From Lysobacterales bacterium (GTDB lineage: Bacteria; Pseudomonadota; Gammaproteobacteria; Xanthomonadales; Xanthomonadaceae): a stretch of DNA of 14,977 nt. The notes beneath the pieces were generated by a model. That model did not search any database. It was not told where the DNA came from and saw only the letters and a list, made by a program, of their open reading frames with translations. Made by a program: the position numbers and the translations under genes. Shown here piece by piece: positions 6,309-14,283 of this stretch. Position 1 is the stretch's first letter. Each line of letters begins with the position of its first letter. The DNA is taken from positions 1-14,977 of the forward strand of contig JAGRJX010000043.1 of assembly GCA_020442545.1 (NCBI GenBank), given 5' to 3'.

Positions 6309-7637
6309 ATGTCCAAGGCCGAGCGCGCCTGGCGCCGCAGTGTGGAAATTGCCGCGTTTGGCTACTTCATGGCACTGCTGGTGGGCATCGCCATCGGGCA
6401 GGTCTGGCCCACGATCGCGATCACCGGTGCCGCCCTGCTGGCGGCCTATCTCTGGCGCCTGCGCACACTCTTGCTGCTGCTGGTCTCGCGTCGGCTGATA
6501 CCGAAAGGCGAAGGTCGCGGCGTGGTCGATCGGCTGCAGAAGGTGTTGCACCGCCGCCAGAACGAGTCAAGGCGTCGCAAGCAGCGACTGATCCGCATGC
6601 TGCGCACCTTTCGTGAGGCCGCCGCCGCCCTGCCGGATGCGACCCTGATGGTGACCCGCGAGGACCGCCGCATTCTCTGGTTCAACGCGGCGGCAACACG
6701 TCTGCTGGGCCTCGACTATCCGCGCGACATGGGGCGGCGCGTGACCGGCCTGATCGATATTCCGCGTGTGAGTGCATGGATCGATTCGCCGAACCGCGAG
6801 GAGACGCTGCAGGACGTGCCATCGCCGGTGGACGCGTCGGTACGCCTCAGCTTCCGGCTGATTCCGTACAGCGACGACCAGGCGCTGCTGGTGGTGCGTG
6901 ACATCACCAAATTGATGCATCTCGAACAGGTTCGACGTGACTTTGTCGCCAACGTCTCGCACGAGCTGCGCACGCCGCTGACCGTGGTGCACGGATATCT
7001 GGACGTGATCGAGCCCGAAGAGCAGCCGGAGTGGACCGCGATGCTGGAGGAGATGCGGCGGCAGTCCAGGCGGATGACACAGATTGTCGAGGACCTGCTG
7101 ACGCTCTCGCAGCTGGAGGCCCGAGACAGCCTTCCCGAAGAACCCGTGGACATGGTACGCATGCTGGCGATGCTGGAACGCGAGGCAGTGGCCCTGAGTC
7201 ATGGGCGGCATGCGGTCAGTGTCGAGGATCGCGCCGGTTGTGACCTTCTTGGTTCTGACAAGGAGCTGCACAGCGCGTTCTCCAATCTGGTCAGCAATGC
7301 GGTCCGCTACACGCCCGAGGGTGGCCGGATCGACATCCGTTTCGAGCTTGGCGCGGATGCCGAGCCGAGGCTGTCTGTCATCGACAGTGGCCTCGGTATT
7401 CCGGCACAGCACCTGCCGCGACTGACCGAACGCTTCTATCGCGTGTCCAACAGCCGCAGCCGCAGCAGCGGCGGAACGGGGCTCGGGCTAAGCATCGCCA
7501 AGCATGTGCTGAATCTGCATCAGGCATGCCTGGAAGTGGTCAGCCGACCGGGTGAAGGCAGCTGTTTCACCTGTCGATTTGCCGCCTCGCGTGCACTTGC
7601 TCGCGAAGCGGCGGAGTCGGACAGTGGCGTGCGATGA
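6309..7637 (+). CDS. phoR: Phosphate regulon sensor histidine kinase PhoR
   Basis: PhoR is the membrane histidine kinase partner of PhoB. The 442-residue protein starts with two hydrophobic segments (about 13-31 and 34-59) separated by almost no periplasmic loop, as usual for PhoR, which senses through PstSCAB/PhoU rather than directly. A basic linker (60-100) leads to a PAS domain at about 105-200 (LPDATLMVTREDRRILWFN). The phospho-accepting H218 lies in FVANVSHELRTPLT. The ATP-binding domain shows the N-box (N330 in NLVSNAVRYTPEGG), G1 DSGLGIP (D359) and the GGTGLGLSIAKH box at 388-399. A good ribosome site, gcaggggtc, precedes the ATG. Neither phoU nor pst genes are in the window. Confidence 0.95.
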   Translation: MSKAERAWRRSVEIAAFGYFMALLVGIAIGQVWPTIAITGAALLAAYLWRLRTLLLLLVSRRLIPKGEGRGVVDRLQKVLHRRQNESRRRKQRLIRMLRTFREAAAALPDATLMVTREDRRILWFNAAATRLLGLDYPRDMGRRVTGLIDIPRVSAWIDSPNREETLQDVPSPVDASVRLSFRLIPYSDDQALLVVRDITKLMHLEQVRRDFVANVSHELRTPLTVVHGYLDVIEPEEQPEWTAMLEEMRRQSRRMTQIVEDLLTLSQLEARDSLPEEPVDMVRMLAMLEREAVALSHGRHAVSVEDRAGCDLLGSDKELHSAFSNLVSNAVRYTPEGGRIDIRFELGADAEPRLSVIDSGLGIPAQHLPRLTERFYRVSNSRSRSSGGTGLGLSIAKHVLNLHQACLEVVSRPGEGSCFTCRFAASRALAREAAESDSGVR

Positions 7638-7680
7638 CGAGGAATCCTGTCGGTGCTCGTCAATTCGTGCCGAAGCGGGC

Positions 7681-9798
7681 ATGCTTTCAAGCATGGACAC
7701 CGGAAACAAGCGCGCGACCAGGCGTCGACCACAGGGCAGCATCGACCTGCATGACCCGTCGCTGTATCTGAGTCGCGAGCTGTCGCAGCTTGCCTTCAAC
7801 GTGCGCGTCCTGGCGCAGGCCATGGACGAGAGCATGCCGCTGCTCGAACGCCTGCGCTTTCTGTGCATCTCCTGCACCAATCTCGACGAATTCTTCGAGA
7901 TTCGCGTGGCCACGGTTCGCCATCAGCTGGAGTTCGGCGGGTCGCTCGGCCCGGATGCCCTGGCACCGGCGGTGGCGATGCGCCGCATTCACGAAAAGGC
8001 TGGCGAGCTGGTAGACGATCAGTACCGCTACTGGAACGACGTGCTGCGCCCCCAGCTGGCCGATGCCGGTATCCGCTTCCTGCCGCGCGACCGCTGGACG
8101 CAGCGACAGACGCGCTGGCTGAAAAAACACTTCCATGACGAAATCATGCCGGTACTGTCGCCGCTGGGTCTCGATCCCGCGCATCCGTTTCCGCGCATCC
8201 TCAACAAGAGCTTGAACATCGTCGTGGTTCTGCAGGGGAAGGATGCCTTCGGGCGGCCCGCGCACATGGCGGTGGTGCGTGCGCCGCGTTCGCTGTCGCG
8301 GGTAATCCAGCTGCCGCGCGAGGTGTCGGGAGGCGAGCACGATTTCGTGCTGCTCTCCGCCGTGCTGTCGGCTTTCGTCGACGAGCTGTTTCCCGGCATG
8401 AAGGTCAAGGGCGCCTATCAGTTCCGGGTCACCCGCAACTCCGAACTGTTCGTCGATGAGGACGAGGTCGAGAACCTGGCCAGCGCGCTCAAGGGTGAGC
8501 TGGCCGGGCGCGGATTTGCCCGCGCGGTGCGCCTGGAAATTGCCGAAAGCTGCCCAAGATCGATCGTGCGTGCTTTGCTACGCAACTTCGAGCTCAGCGA
8601 GAATGCGGTGTACCGGATCAACGGGCCGGTAAACCTCAACCGCGTCAGCTCGGTGATCGGCCTGATTGATCGACCCGAACTGAAGTTTCCAGCATTCCAG
8701 CCACGCACACCGCCGGCGCTGCTGGAGGCTGCCACGCCATTCGCGGCCATCCGGGCCGGTGACATCCTGCTGCATCACCCGTTTGATGCCTTCAAGCCGG
8801 TTGTCGACCTGGTTGGTCTTGCCGCGCGCGACCCGGATGTTCTGGCGATCAAGCAGACCCTGTATCGCACCGCCGACGATTCCGAACTGGTGAACCTGCT
8901 CATCGAGGCCGCGCGTCATGGCAAGGACGTTACCGTGGTGATCGAGTTGCGTGCCCGCTTCGACGAAGAGGCCAACATCCGCCTTGCCGACCGCCTGCAG
9001 GAGGCTGGTGTGCAGGTGGTCTATGGTGTTGTCGGTTTCAAGACCCATGCCAAGATGCTGCTGGTCGTGCGTCGCGAGGGAGGAAAAATCCGTCGCTACG
9101 CGCACCTCAGCACCGGCAACTATCATGCGGGGACGGCGCGAGCCTATACCGACCTCGCGCTGTTCACGGCACACGAGGACATCTGCCACGACGTGCATTC
9201 GGTGTTCCAGCAGGTTTCCGGCCTGGCGCCCGCCTTGCGTTTGCGGCGGCTCCTGCAGTCGCCCTTCACGCTGCACTCCGCGCTGCTGCAGAAAATTGAC
9301 CGCGAAGCGGAGCATGCCCGCGCAGGGCGCTCCAGCGGCATCATCGCCAAGATCAACGCGCTCAATGAGCCGGCGGTAATCCGCGCACTCTATCGGGCCT
9401 CGCAGGCCGGCGTTCGGATCGACCTGATCGTTCGCGGCGCCTGTACGCTGAGGCCCGGCGTTACCGGGGTTTCTGACAATATCCGGGTGCGATCCATCAT
9501 TGGGCGCTTCCTTGAACACAGCCGTGTCTATTGCTTCGCCAATGGCGGCGAAGAGGAGATCTACTGTGCCAGTGCGGACTGGCTGGAACGCAACCTGCTG
9601 CGACGCATCGAGATATGCTGGCCGCTGCTGGATCCGGACGTGGCCGCGCAGGTCCGCGCCGATGCGCTGGACGCCTACCTCGCGGATGACCGCAGAGCCT
9701 GGTTGCTCCAGGCAGACGGTACCTACCAGCCGCCTTCCGCAGTCGCCGGAACCGGCCACTCGGCGCAGGATGACCTGCTGTTGAGGCATGGCGGCTGA
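7681..9798 (+). CDS. ppk1: Polyphosphate kinase 1
   Basis: PPK1 reversibly polymerises the gamma-phosphate of ATP into inorganic polyphosphate. From the ATG at 7681 the protein has 705 residues, close to the 688 of E. coli. The N-terminal domain opens with YLSRELSQLAFNVRVLAQA and CTNLDEFFEIRVA. The catalytic half carries the autophosphorylated histidine in GFKTHAKM (H456) and the second essential histidine in YAHLSTGNYHAGTARAYTDLALFT (H475), spaced 19 apart exactly as H435/H454 in E. coli. ALNEPAVIRALYRASQAGVRIDLIVRG belongs to the C-terminal PLD-like domain. The frame stays open upstream into phoR, but the 7681 ATG (6 bases after gaagcg) or the ATG at 7693 fits the family. It follows phoR by 43 bases and overlaps ppx, consistent with one operon. 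Confidence 0.96.
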   Translation: MLSSMDTGNKRATRRRPQGSIDLHDPSLYLSRELSQLAFNVRVLAQAMDESMPLLERLRFLCISCTNLDEFFEIRVATVRHQLEFGGSLGPDALAPAVAMRRIHEKAGELVDDQYRYWNDVLRPQLADAGIRFLPRDRWTQRQTRWLKKHFHDEIMPVLSPLGLDPAHPFPRILNKSLNIVVVLQGKDAFGRPAHMAVVRAPRSLSRVIQLPREVSGGEHDFVLLSAVLSAFVDELFPGMKVKGAYQFRVTRNSELFVDEDEVENLASALKGELAGRGFARAVRLEIAESCPRSIVRALLRNFELSENAVYRINGPVNLNRVSSVIGLIDRPELKFPAFQPRTPPALLEAATPFAAIRAGDILLHHPFDAFKPVVDLVGLAARDPDVLAIKQTLYRTADDSELVNLLIEAARHGKDVTVVIELRARFDEEANIRLADRLQEAGVQVVYGVVGFKTHAKMLLVVRREGGKIRRYAHLSTGNYHAGTARAYTDLALFTAHEDICHDVHSVFQQVSGLAPALRLRRLLQSPFTLHSALLQKIDREAEHARAGRSSGIIAKINALNEPAVIRALYRASQAGVRIDLIVRGACTLRPGVTGVSDNIRVRSIIGRFLEHSRVYCFANGGEEEIYCASADWLERNLLRRIEICWPLLDPDVAAQVRADALDAYLADDRRAWLLQADGTYQPPSAVAGTGHSAQDDLLLRHGG

Positions 9799-11329
9799 AT
9801 CTGCCGGGGAGCGCATGGAAAGGAGCGAGGGCGAACTCAAGGATGGCGAGCTGCTCGCCGCCATCGATATCGGGTCCAACAGCTTCCACATGGTGGTGGC
9901 TCGTCACGCTCGCGGTCAGCTTCGGGTCGTTGATCGCATTCGCGAACCGGTTCGCATGGCGGCTGGCCTCGATGCGCGCGGTGGCCTGTCTGCAGAGGCC
10001 CGTCAGCGCGCGAATGAATGCCTGGCGCGTTTCGGCCAGCGCATCGGTAGTCTTGCGCCGCATCGTGTCCGCGCCATCGCGACGCACACCGTGCGCAAGC
10101 TGCGCAGCCCGCAGGCGTTCCTGGTGCCTGCGGAGACTGCGCTGGGGCACGGTATCGAGGTGGTTTCGGGTCGCGAAGAAGCGCGATTGATCTATCTGGG
10201 TGTCGCCCAGGGCCATCCTCCCGGCAATCGAAAGCGTCTGGTCATCGATATTGGCGGGGGATCCACCGAGTTCATCATCGGACATGGCTACGACACGTTG
10301 AAGCGGGAAAGCCTGCAGGTGGGCTGCGTCGCCACCACGCGTCGTTTCTTCGGTGACGGCAGGATCACATCAAGGCGCTGGCAGCAGGCACTCACCGAGA
10401 TCGGCGCGGAGTTCCAGCAGTTCACCCAGTCCTATGCGGGTATCGGCTGGGAGCAGGCGCTGGGTTCATCGGGCACGATCAAGGCCATCGCGCAGATCGC
10501 AGCCGGGCGCAAGGGCAGCCATGCCCCCATCACCCGCGAGGTCCTGGACGGCATCGTGCAGCGACTGGCCGAAACGGCACGCATTGACCGCATCCGGATG
10601 CCGGGACTGGTTGGTGAGCGGCAGCCGATCATCGCCGGTGGCGTGCTGGTGCTGGATGCGGCGTTTCGTGCGCTGGGGCTGCAGCGCATCGAGGCAGCAC
10701 GCACGGCGATGCGAGAGGGCGTGCTCCACGACATGCTGGGCCGGGCCCGGCACACCGATGCGCGTGAGGCCTCAGTGGATGCGCTGGCCGATCGCTACGG
10801 TGCCGACCGGATTCAGGCCCGACGCGTGGAGCAGACTGCGATGCGGCTGTTCGACCAGGCTGCGGTGCCGTGGGAGCTTGACAGCGAGGATCGGCAGCGC
10901 CTGGCTTGGGCATCGCGGCTGCTGGAAATCGGCCTCAGCATTGCGCACAGCCAGCATCAGCAGCATGGTGCCTACTTGGTAGAGCATTCCGACATGGCCG
11001 GCTTCTCGCGACAGGAGCAGGCCAATCTGGCGGTTCTGGTGCGCTGTCAGCGACGCAGTCTGCCGCTGTCTCTGCTTGAGGCGCAGCCCCGGCGAATCCG
11101 CATTGTGCAGCAGCGCCTGATCGCCTTGTTGCGCATCGCCGCACTGCTGCACCGTTCGCACGATGCCGCACCGCTGCCGCCGGTCTCGCTGGTGGCCGAG
11201 GCGCATCAGCTGCGGCTTGGATTCCAGCGAGGCTACCTGGAAGCGCATCCGCTGACTCGTCATGACCTGGAGACCGAGGCGGATTATCTTGCCGCCATTG
11301 GCTTTCGGCTGGTGGTGGTCGCCGCCTGA
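9788..11329 (+). CDS. ppx: Exopolyphosphatase Ppx (Ppx/GppA family)
   Basis: Ppx removes terminal phosphates from polyphosphate chains, opposing PPK1. The protein is 513 residues, the same size as E. coli Ppx. It has the two ASKHA ATPase-like phosphate loops, AAIDIGSNSFHM (24-35) and VIDIGGGSTEF (152-162), the conserved SGREEARLI (127-135) holding the catalytic glutamate, and GSSGTIKA further on. The C-terminal ~200 residues form the HD-like helical domain (LLEIGLSIAHSQHQQHGAYLVEHSD). The ATG at 9788 overlaps the ppk1 stop by 11 bases, suggesting translational coupling; an alternative ATG at 9815, three bases after ggggag, would give an N-terminus closer in length to E. coli. GppA (pppGpp hydrolase) is the alternative identity, but adjacency to ppk1 and length favour Ppx. 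Confidence 0.94.
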   Translation: MAAESAGERMERSEGELKDGELLAAIDIGSNSFHMVVARHARGQLRVVDRIREPVRMAAGLDARGGLSAEARQRANECLARFGQRIGSLAPHRVRAIATHTVRKLRSPQAFLVPAETALGHGIEVVSGREEARLIYLGVAQGHPPGNRKRLVIDIGGGSTEFIIGHGYDTLKRESLQVGCVATTRRFFGDGRITSRRWQQALTEIGAEFQQFTQSYAGIGWEQALGSSGTIKAIAQIAAGRKGSHAPITREVLDGIVQRLAETARIDRIRMPGLVGERQPIIAGGVLVLDAAFRALGLQRIEAARTAMREGVLHDMLGRARHTDAREASVDALADRYGADRIQARRVEQTAMRLFDQAAVPWELDSEDRQRLAWASRLLEIGLSIAHSQHQQHGAYLVEHSDMAGFSRQEQANLAVLVRCQRRSLPLSLLEAQPRRIRIVQQRLIALLRIAALLHRSHDAAPLPPVSLVAEAHQLRLGFQRGYLEAHPLTRHDLETEADYLAAIGFRLVVVAA

Positions 11330-11377
11330 GCCAGACGGCTGGCCTCCGCGCTGTCATCCCTGCAGCCGGCGACCGGC
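11330..11377 (+). terminator. Two short hairpins after ppx, possible termination region
   Basis: gccag (11330-11334), acgg, ctggc (11339-11343) and then gccgg (11365-11369), cga-type loop, ccggc (11373-11377) lie in the 99-base gap between ppx and rlmJ. Neither is followed by a T-run, so any role in ending the pho-ppk-ppx transcript is speculative. Confidence 0.25.
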
Positions 11378-11428
11378 CCGGTACATGGATGATGCCGCAA
11401 CCCGGGCGGACATGGGAAAATCCGCGGC

Positions 11429-12292
11429 ATGAACTACCGTCACGCTTTCCACGCCGGCAACCACGCGGATGTGCTCAAGCACAGCCTGCTGCTGGCGCTG
11501 GTTGCCGCGCTCAGGCGCAAGCCTGCACCGATCTACGTGCTGGATACGCATGCCGGTCGCGGCAGCTATTCGCTGGTCGGCGACGAGGCAACGCGCAGCG
11601 GCGAGGCGATGGCCGGTGTGCATCGGCTGCTGGGCTCCGTTCCGCAGTCGCAGCCATTGCGCGACTACCTCCACGAGCTGGCGGCCTTCGACGCCTCGAT
11701 GCCCATGCAGCACTATCCGGGTTCACCCTGCCTGCTGCAGGCGGTGCTCGGTGCGGAAGACCGCATGGCCAGTTGCGAGCTGCATCCGGAGGAAGCGGCA
11801 GCGCTGAAGTCAAGGCTGAGCGGTGATGTCCGGATCGCGATCCACCAGCGTGACGGCTATGAGGCGATCCGCGCGCTGCTGCCGCCGAAATTCGCGCGCG
11901 GACTGGTGCTGATTGACCCGCCCTACGAAGCCCGTGAGGCCGAGTTCGACCGCGTGCTCTTCTCGCTGGAACAGATCCTGTCGCGCTGGGCAACGGCCAG
12001 CGTGGCGGTGTGGTATCCGATAAAGAGCCGTGCCACCGTGCGCAGCTTTCTCCGCGCGGCGTCGCAGCTGCCGTCGCGTGCGGCCTGGAATGCGCAACTG
12101 ATGATCCGCGCCGACAGTTCCGTTCTGCGCATGAACGGCAGCGGCATGTTGCTGCTGAATCCGCCCTTGCGACTGGACGAAGGCTTTCGCCCCACGCTGT
12201 CGGAACTGGCCCGAGTGCTTGGTGAGAATGGACAGGGCACGGGTGAACTCACCTGGCTGCGCCGCGACGGGCAGCCCGTTCAGGACCCATGA
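11429..12292 (+). CDS. rlmJ: 23S rRNA (adenine(2030)-N(6))-methyltransferase RlmJ
   Basis: RlmJ methylates N6 of A2030 in 23S rRNA using S-adenosylmethionine. The 287-residue protein opens with the family signature MNYRHAFHAGNHADVLKH, whose His/Asn/Lys residues shape the active site. The SAM-binding strand is YVLDTHAGRGSY (36-47), and the catalytic N6-adenine methyltransferase motif DPPY is at 163-166 in VLIDPPYEAREAEF. VWYPIKSR and GSGMLLLNPP are further family landmarks. Length matches E. coli RlmJ (280). ATG at 11429 is fixed by the signature; the preceding gggaaaatccgcggc gives only a weak ribosome site. It lies 99 bases after ppx on the same strand and is probably functionally unrelated to the phosphate genes. 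Confidence 0.96.
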   Translation: MNYRHAFHAGNHADVLKHSLLLALVAALRRKPAPIYVLDTHAGRGSYSLVGDEATRSGEAMAGVHRLLGSVPQSQPLRDYLHELAAFDASMPMQHYPGSPCLLQAVLGAEDRMASCELHPEEAAALKSRLSGDVRIAIHQRDGYEAIRALLPPKFARGLVLIDPPYEAREAEFDRVLFSLEQILSRWATASVAVWYPIKSRATVRSFLRAASQLPSRAAWNAQLMIRADSSVLRMNGSGMLLLNPPLRLDEGFRPTLSELARVLGENGQGTGELTWLRRDGQPVQDP

Positions 12293-12400
12293 CCGCGCCA
12301 TTCGTCAGCGAAGTTCGCTGCGCATGTCGCGATTGTCTGTGCGTCGGCGTTTCAGCCAGCAGACACTGCCGAAGCGGCATGATGTCGATGCATTGTGACG

Positions 12401-12413
12401 GCCGATATTCGGC
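12401..12413. repeat. Small palindrome upstream of the slp ribosome site
   Basis: gccga-tat-tcggc ends 2 bases before ttggaggcgagct, the ribosome-binding region of slp. It could be an operator or an mRNA hairpin next to the Shine-Dalgarno, but a 5-bp arm is easily found by chance in GC-rich DNA. The 134-base gap from rlmJ (12293-12426) otherwise shows no clear element. Confidence 0.25.
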
Positions 12414-12426
12414 TTGGAGGCGAGCT

Positions 12427-12924
12427 ATGAAAACGATCCGCCAATCTGCCCTGCTGCTGCTGGTTGCCAGCAGCCTGTGCGCCTGCGCCACGCGACCGGC
12501 CTTCGAGGATCCGCCGCCGACCCGCACGCTTGCTCCCTATCAGGCCGCGCGAGATGGTGACGCGCACCTGCAAAAGCCGGTGATGTGGGGCGGCATGGTG
12601 CTGGGGGTCAACAATTTCGCGCATCACAGCGAGGTCGAAATCCTTGCCTATCCGCTGGATGACAGGCAGCGTCCGAAGTTGGAGGCGGCGGATCAGGGCC
12701 GCTTTATTGCGCTGATGGCGGGGTTTGCCGATCCGGCGACGTTGCCGCGCGGGCGCTTCGTCACCCTGATCGGCACCGTCACGGGTGATCGGCACGGACC
12801 GGTGCGCGGCGAGGATTACGTCTGGCCGGAAGTGGACGTCAAACGCATGCATCTGTGGCCGCGGGATTTCCGCGAGCCACGATCAAAGGTGTCGTTCGGC
12901 GTCGGTGTTGGCTTCGGCGGCTGA
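12427..12924 (+). CDS. slp: Slp-family outer membrane lipoprotein
   Basis: The 165-residue protein has a lipoprotein signal: MKTIRQSALLLLVASSLCAC with lipobox L17-C18-A19-C20, so C20 is the likely lipidated cysteine. No Asp follows at +2 (A-T), in line with transport to the outer membrane. The mature part has the Slp-family pattern: W-G-G near residue 56, NNFAHHSEVEILAYPLD, RFIALMAGFADPATLPRGRFVTLIGTVTG and YVWPEVDVKRMHLWP near the end. E. coli Slp is a starvation- and acid-induced lipoprotein of unclear molecular role. The start at 12427 is supported by GGAGG 7 bases upstream and by the signal peptide; a longer open frame from 12289 would bury the signal and is rejected. It converges with the next gene, 15 bases apart. 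Confidence 0.9.
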   Translation: MKTIRQSALLLLVASSLCACATRPAFEDPPPTRTLAPYQAARDGDAHLQKPVMWGGMVLGVNNFAHHSEVEILAYPLDDRQRPKLEAADQGRFIALMAGFADPATLPRGRFVTLIGTVTGDRHGPVRGEDYVWPEVDVKRMHLWPRDFREPRSKVSFGVGVGFGG

Positions 12925-12929
12925 GCACC

Positions 12930-12955
12930 GCTGCCGGCGTCAGTAGCCCGGCGGC
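12930..12955. terminator. Possible bidirectional hairpin between convergent slp and the secreted-protein gene
   Basis: gctgccgg (12930-12937) and ccggcggc (12948-12955) can pair at 7 of 8 positions plus one G-U, with a 10-base loop. It covers the stop codon of the minus-strand gene and has no T-run, so the call is weak. Confidence 0.25.
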
Positions 12956-14106
12956 AACAGTGGCACGCGACGCGGCACGCTGTCGGTATCGTGGACCGCG
13001 CGCAGTCGGCCGCTGCCAGTCTCCCAGCCGCTGAGGCTGTTCACCGCGATGCTGCCGAAGTCGGCCAGTGGCTTGCCGTCAGCACTGTTGAGCACGCAGC
13101 GTACCGGCGGGGAGTTGGGCCGGGCCGCATCCTGCTCGCAGGCCAGCACGAAGCCATGTTTGCCATCAATCAGCGAAAATCCGCCCATGTGCTGCGACGT
13201 ATCGTCAAACTCGATCAGCTGCGGCAGCGACGATGCGTTCTTGCCATCCGGATGTTCCGGCAGAAGAATCCAGCGCCCGAGCCAGGCAGCAGCCGGATCG
13301 CTGTCGAAGCGGAAACGGACCAATGACATCGGCTGCAGGCTGATGCCGCCTTCGGTCGTCGGCCGGCTGAACCAGGCAATCGCGCGCGCAGGATCAAGGA
13401 ACTGCAGGTCGAGCTTGCCGGCGATGCTGGCGTTGCCGGGCGACAGCGAGGTCTCGAACGGCCCGCGGCCACCCTGGAATCGGGTCAGCGCGATCTCCGC
13501 GATGCTGCCTTCGATTTCGCCGGCGCCCATCAGCCATTCCGGCTCGCCGTCGGCGTCATAGCCCATCACGCTGGCGCTGATCAGATCGCCCTGACGTTCG
13601 ATGCTGAGTCCCATGCCCTGGCTGTCACCACCGAAATCGCCGCCGGATTCCACCCACCAGAACCCGGTTTCCGGTCGCGCGACCGCCAGCGGATAGCGGC
13701 CGATTTCGACCAGCTGGAAGCCCAGCAAGCGTCTGGCTCCCCCGGGATCGCCGTGGTCATACAGACGGATGCGGTGAACGCCGCTGCCATTCCAGCGCAA
13801 CAGGCCCTTAGCGGGGCGGGCGTGCAGGCGGTAGCCTTCACGGGTTGCCTTGCAGCGGGCGCCGTGGTCAAGGACGATGCTGATGTCCCGGCCATCCGCC
13901 GTCAGGCTGGCCGATTGCGGGGCGCAGACATCGGTGCCGTGGCCGATCAGGTCGATCAGGACCGGGGTGGTGCTGGTCGGATTGCGCGGGCGTATTTCCA
14001 GCTGCGGCCTTGCCGCACTGGCCAGTACCGGAATGAGCATCAGCGTCAGCAGCGCGGAACAGGCGCAGCGAACGGAAATACGATGCAGTGCAGGGGCGTC
14101 GAGCAT
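12940..14106 (-). CDS. Secreted protein of unknown function with a GxWW-type beta repeat segment
   Basis: I do not recognise a named family for this 388-residue protein. Residues 11-31 (SVRCACSALLTLMLIPVLASA) form a signal peptide with a plausible Ala-x-Ala cleavage site after A31, so it is exported. Residues ~33-135 are beta-strand-like with two cysteines and resemble an immunoglobulin-like domain (PTSTTPVLIDL, ending in HRIRLYDHGDPGGARRLLGF). Then GFWWVESGGDFGGDSQGMG, LSIERQGDLISASVMGYD and ADGEPEWLMGAG match the pattern of a short module common in secreted Xanthomonadales proteins (G-x-W-W, G-x-G, Y-D-x-x-G-x-P-x-W); this resemblance is from memory. A more diverged second copy may start at GRWILLPEHPDGKN near residue 276. 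No catalytic motif or anchor was seen. ATG at 14106 gives a complete signal peptide. Confidence 0.7.
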   Translation of the reverse strand: MLDAPALHRISVRCACSALLTLMLIPVLASAARPQLEIRPRNPTSTTPVLIDLIGHGTDVCAPQSASLTADGRDISIVLDHGARCKATREGYRLHARPAKGLLRWNGSGVHRIRLYDHGDPGGARRLLGFQLVEIGRYPLAVARPETGFWWVESGGDFGGDSQGMGLSIERQGDLISASVMGYDADGEPEWLMGAGEIEGSIAEIALTRFQGGRGPFETSLSPGNASIAGKLDLQFLDPARAIAWFSRPTTEGGISLQPMSLVRFRFDSDPAAAWLGRWILLPEHPDGKNASSLPQLIEFDDTSQHMGGFSLIDGKHGFVLACEQDAARPNSPPVRCVLNSADGKPLADFGSIAVNSLSGWETGSGRLRAVHDTDSVPRRVPLLPPGY

Positions 14107-14114
14107 GGTGCCAG

Positions 14115-14143
14115 TGTACCTCTTGGCCAGCAGCCGTCATAAT
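14115..14143 (+). promoter_or_regulatory. Candidate sigma-70-type promoter for the isocitrate dehydrogenase gene
   Basis: tgtacc (14115-14120), a 17-base spacer and cataat (14138-14143) sit in the 177-base divergent gap. The -10 matches TATAAT at 5 of 6, but the -35 matches TTGACA at only 3 of 6. It would leave about a 130-base leader before the ATG at 14284. Nothing else definite was seen in this gap. Confidence 0.3.
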
Positions 14144-14283
14144 AACGGGCTTGGTGCCGGCGCGCGGCCCGGCCACCCCTATCCGTACAGCAGCCTCCCG
14201 GCGGTCTCCGTCAATCGGCGATCCGCGCCCCCTGACGCATGGGGACGCCGAAGCTGGCTGCGCCACCTCGAACAGGTACTCGA

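Noticed and set aside
7647..7663. Pho-box-like ctgtcgg-tgct-cgtcaat before ppk1
   Set aside because: Only the first half resembles CTGTCAT and the second half-site is out of register by one base, so it is within chance expectation.
7552..7680. Upstream extension of ppk1 from a GTG inside phoR
   Set aside because: The extra 43 residues are unlike PPK1 and would overlap the conserved phoR end by 86 bases; the ATG at 7681 or 7693 gives the expected length.
8578..9891. 437-residue open frame on the minus strand opposite ppk1 and the start of ppx
   Set aside because: It covers conserved PPK1 catalytic sequence on the other strand and shows no domain; it is a shadow of GC-rich codon use.
11351..11357. 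Exact CTGTCAT half-site after ppx
   Set aside because: The position where a second half-site should be (after four bases) reads gcagccg; a single 7-mer is not evidence for PhoB binding.
12289..12426. N-terminal extension of slp from an ATG at 12289
   Set aside because: It would place the lipoprotein signal peptide 46 residues inside the protein, while a GGAGG ribosome site precedes the ATG at 12427.
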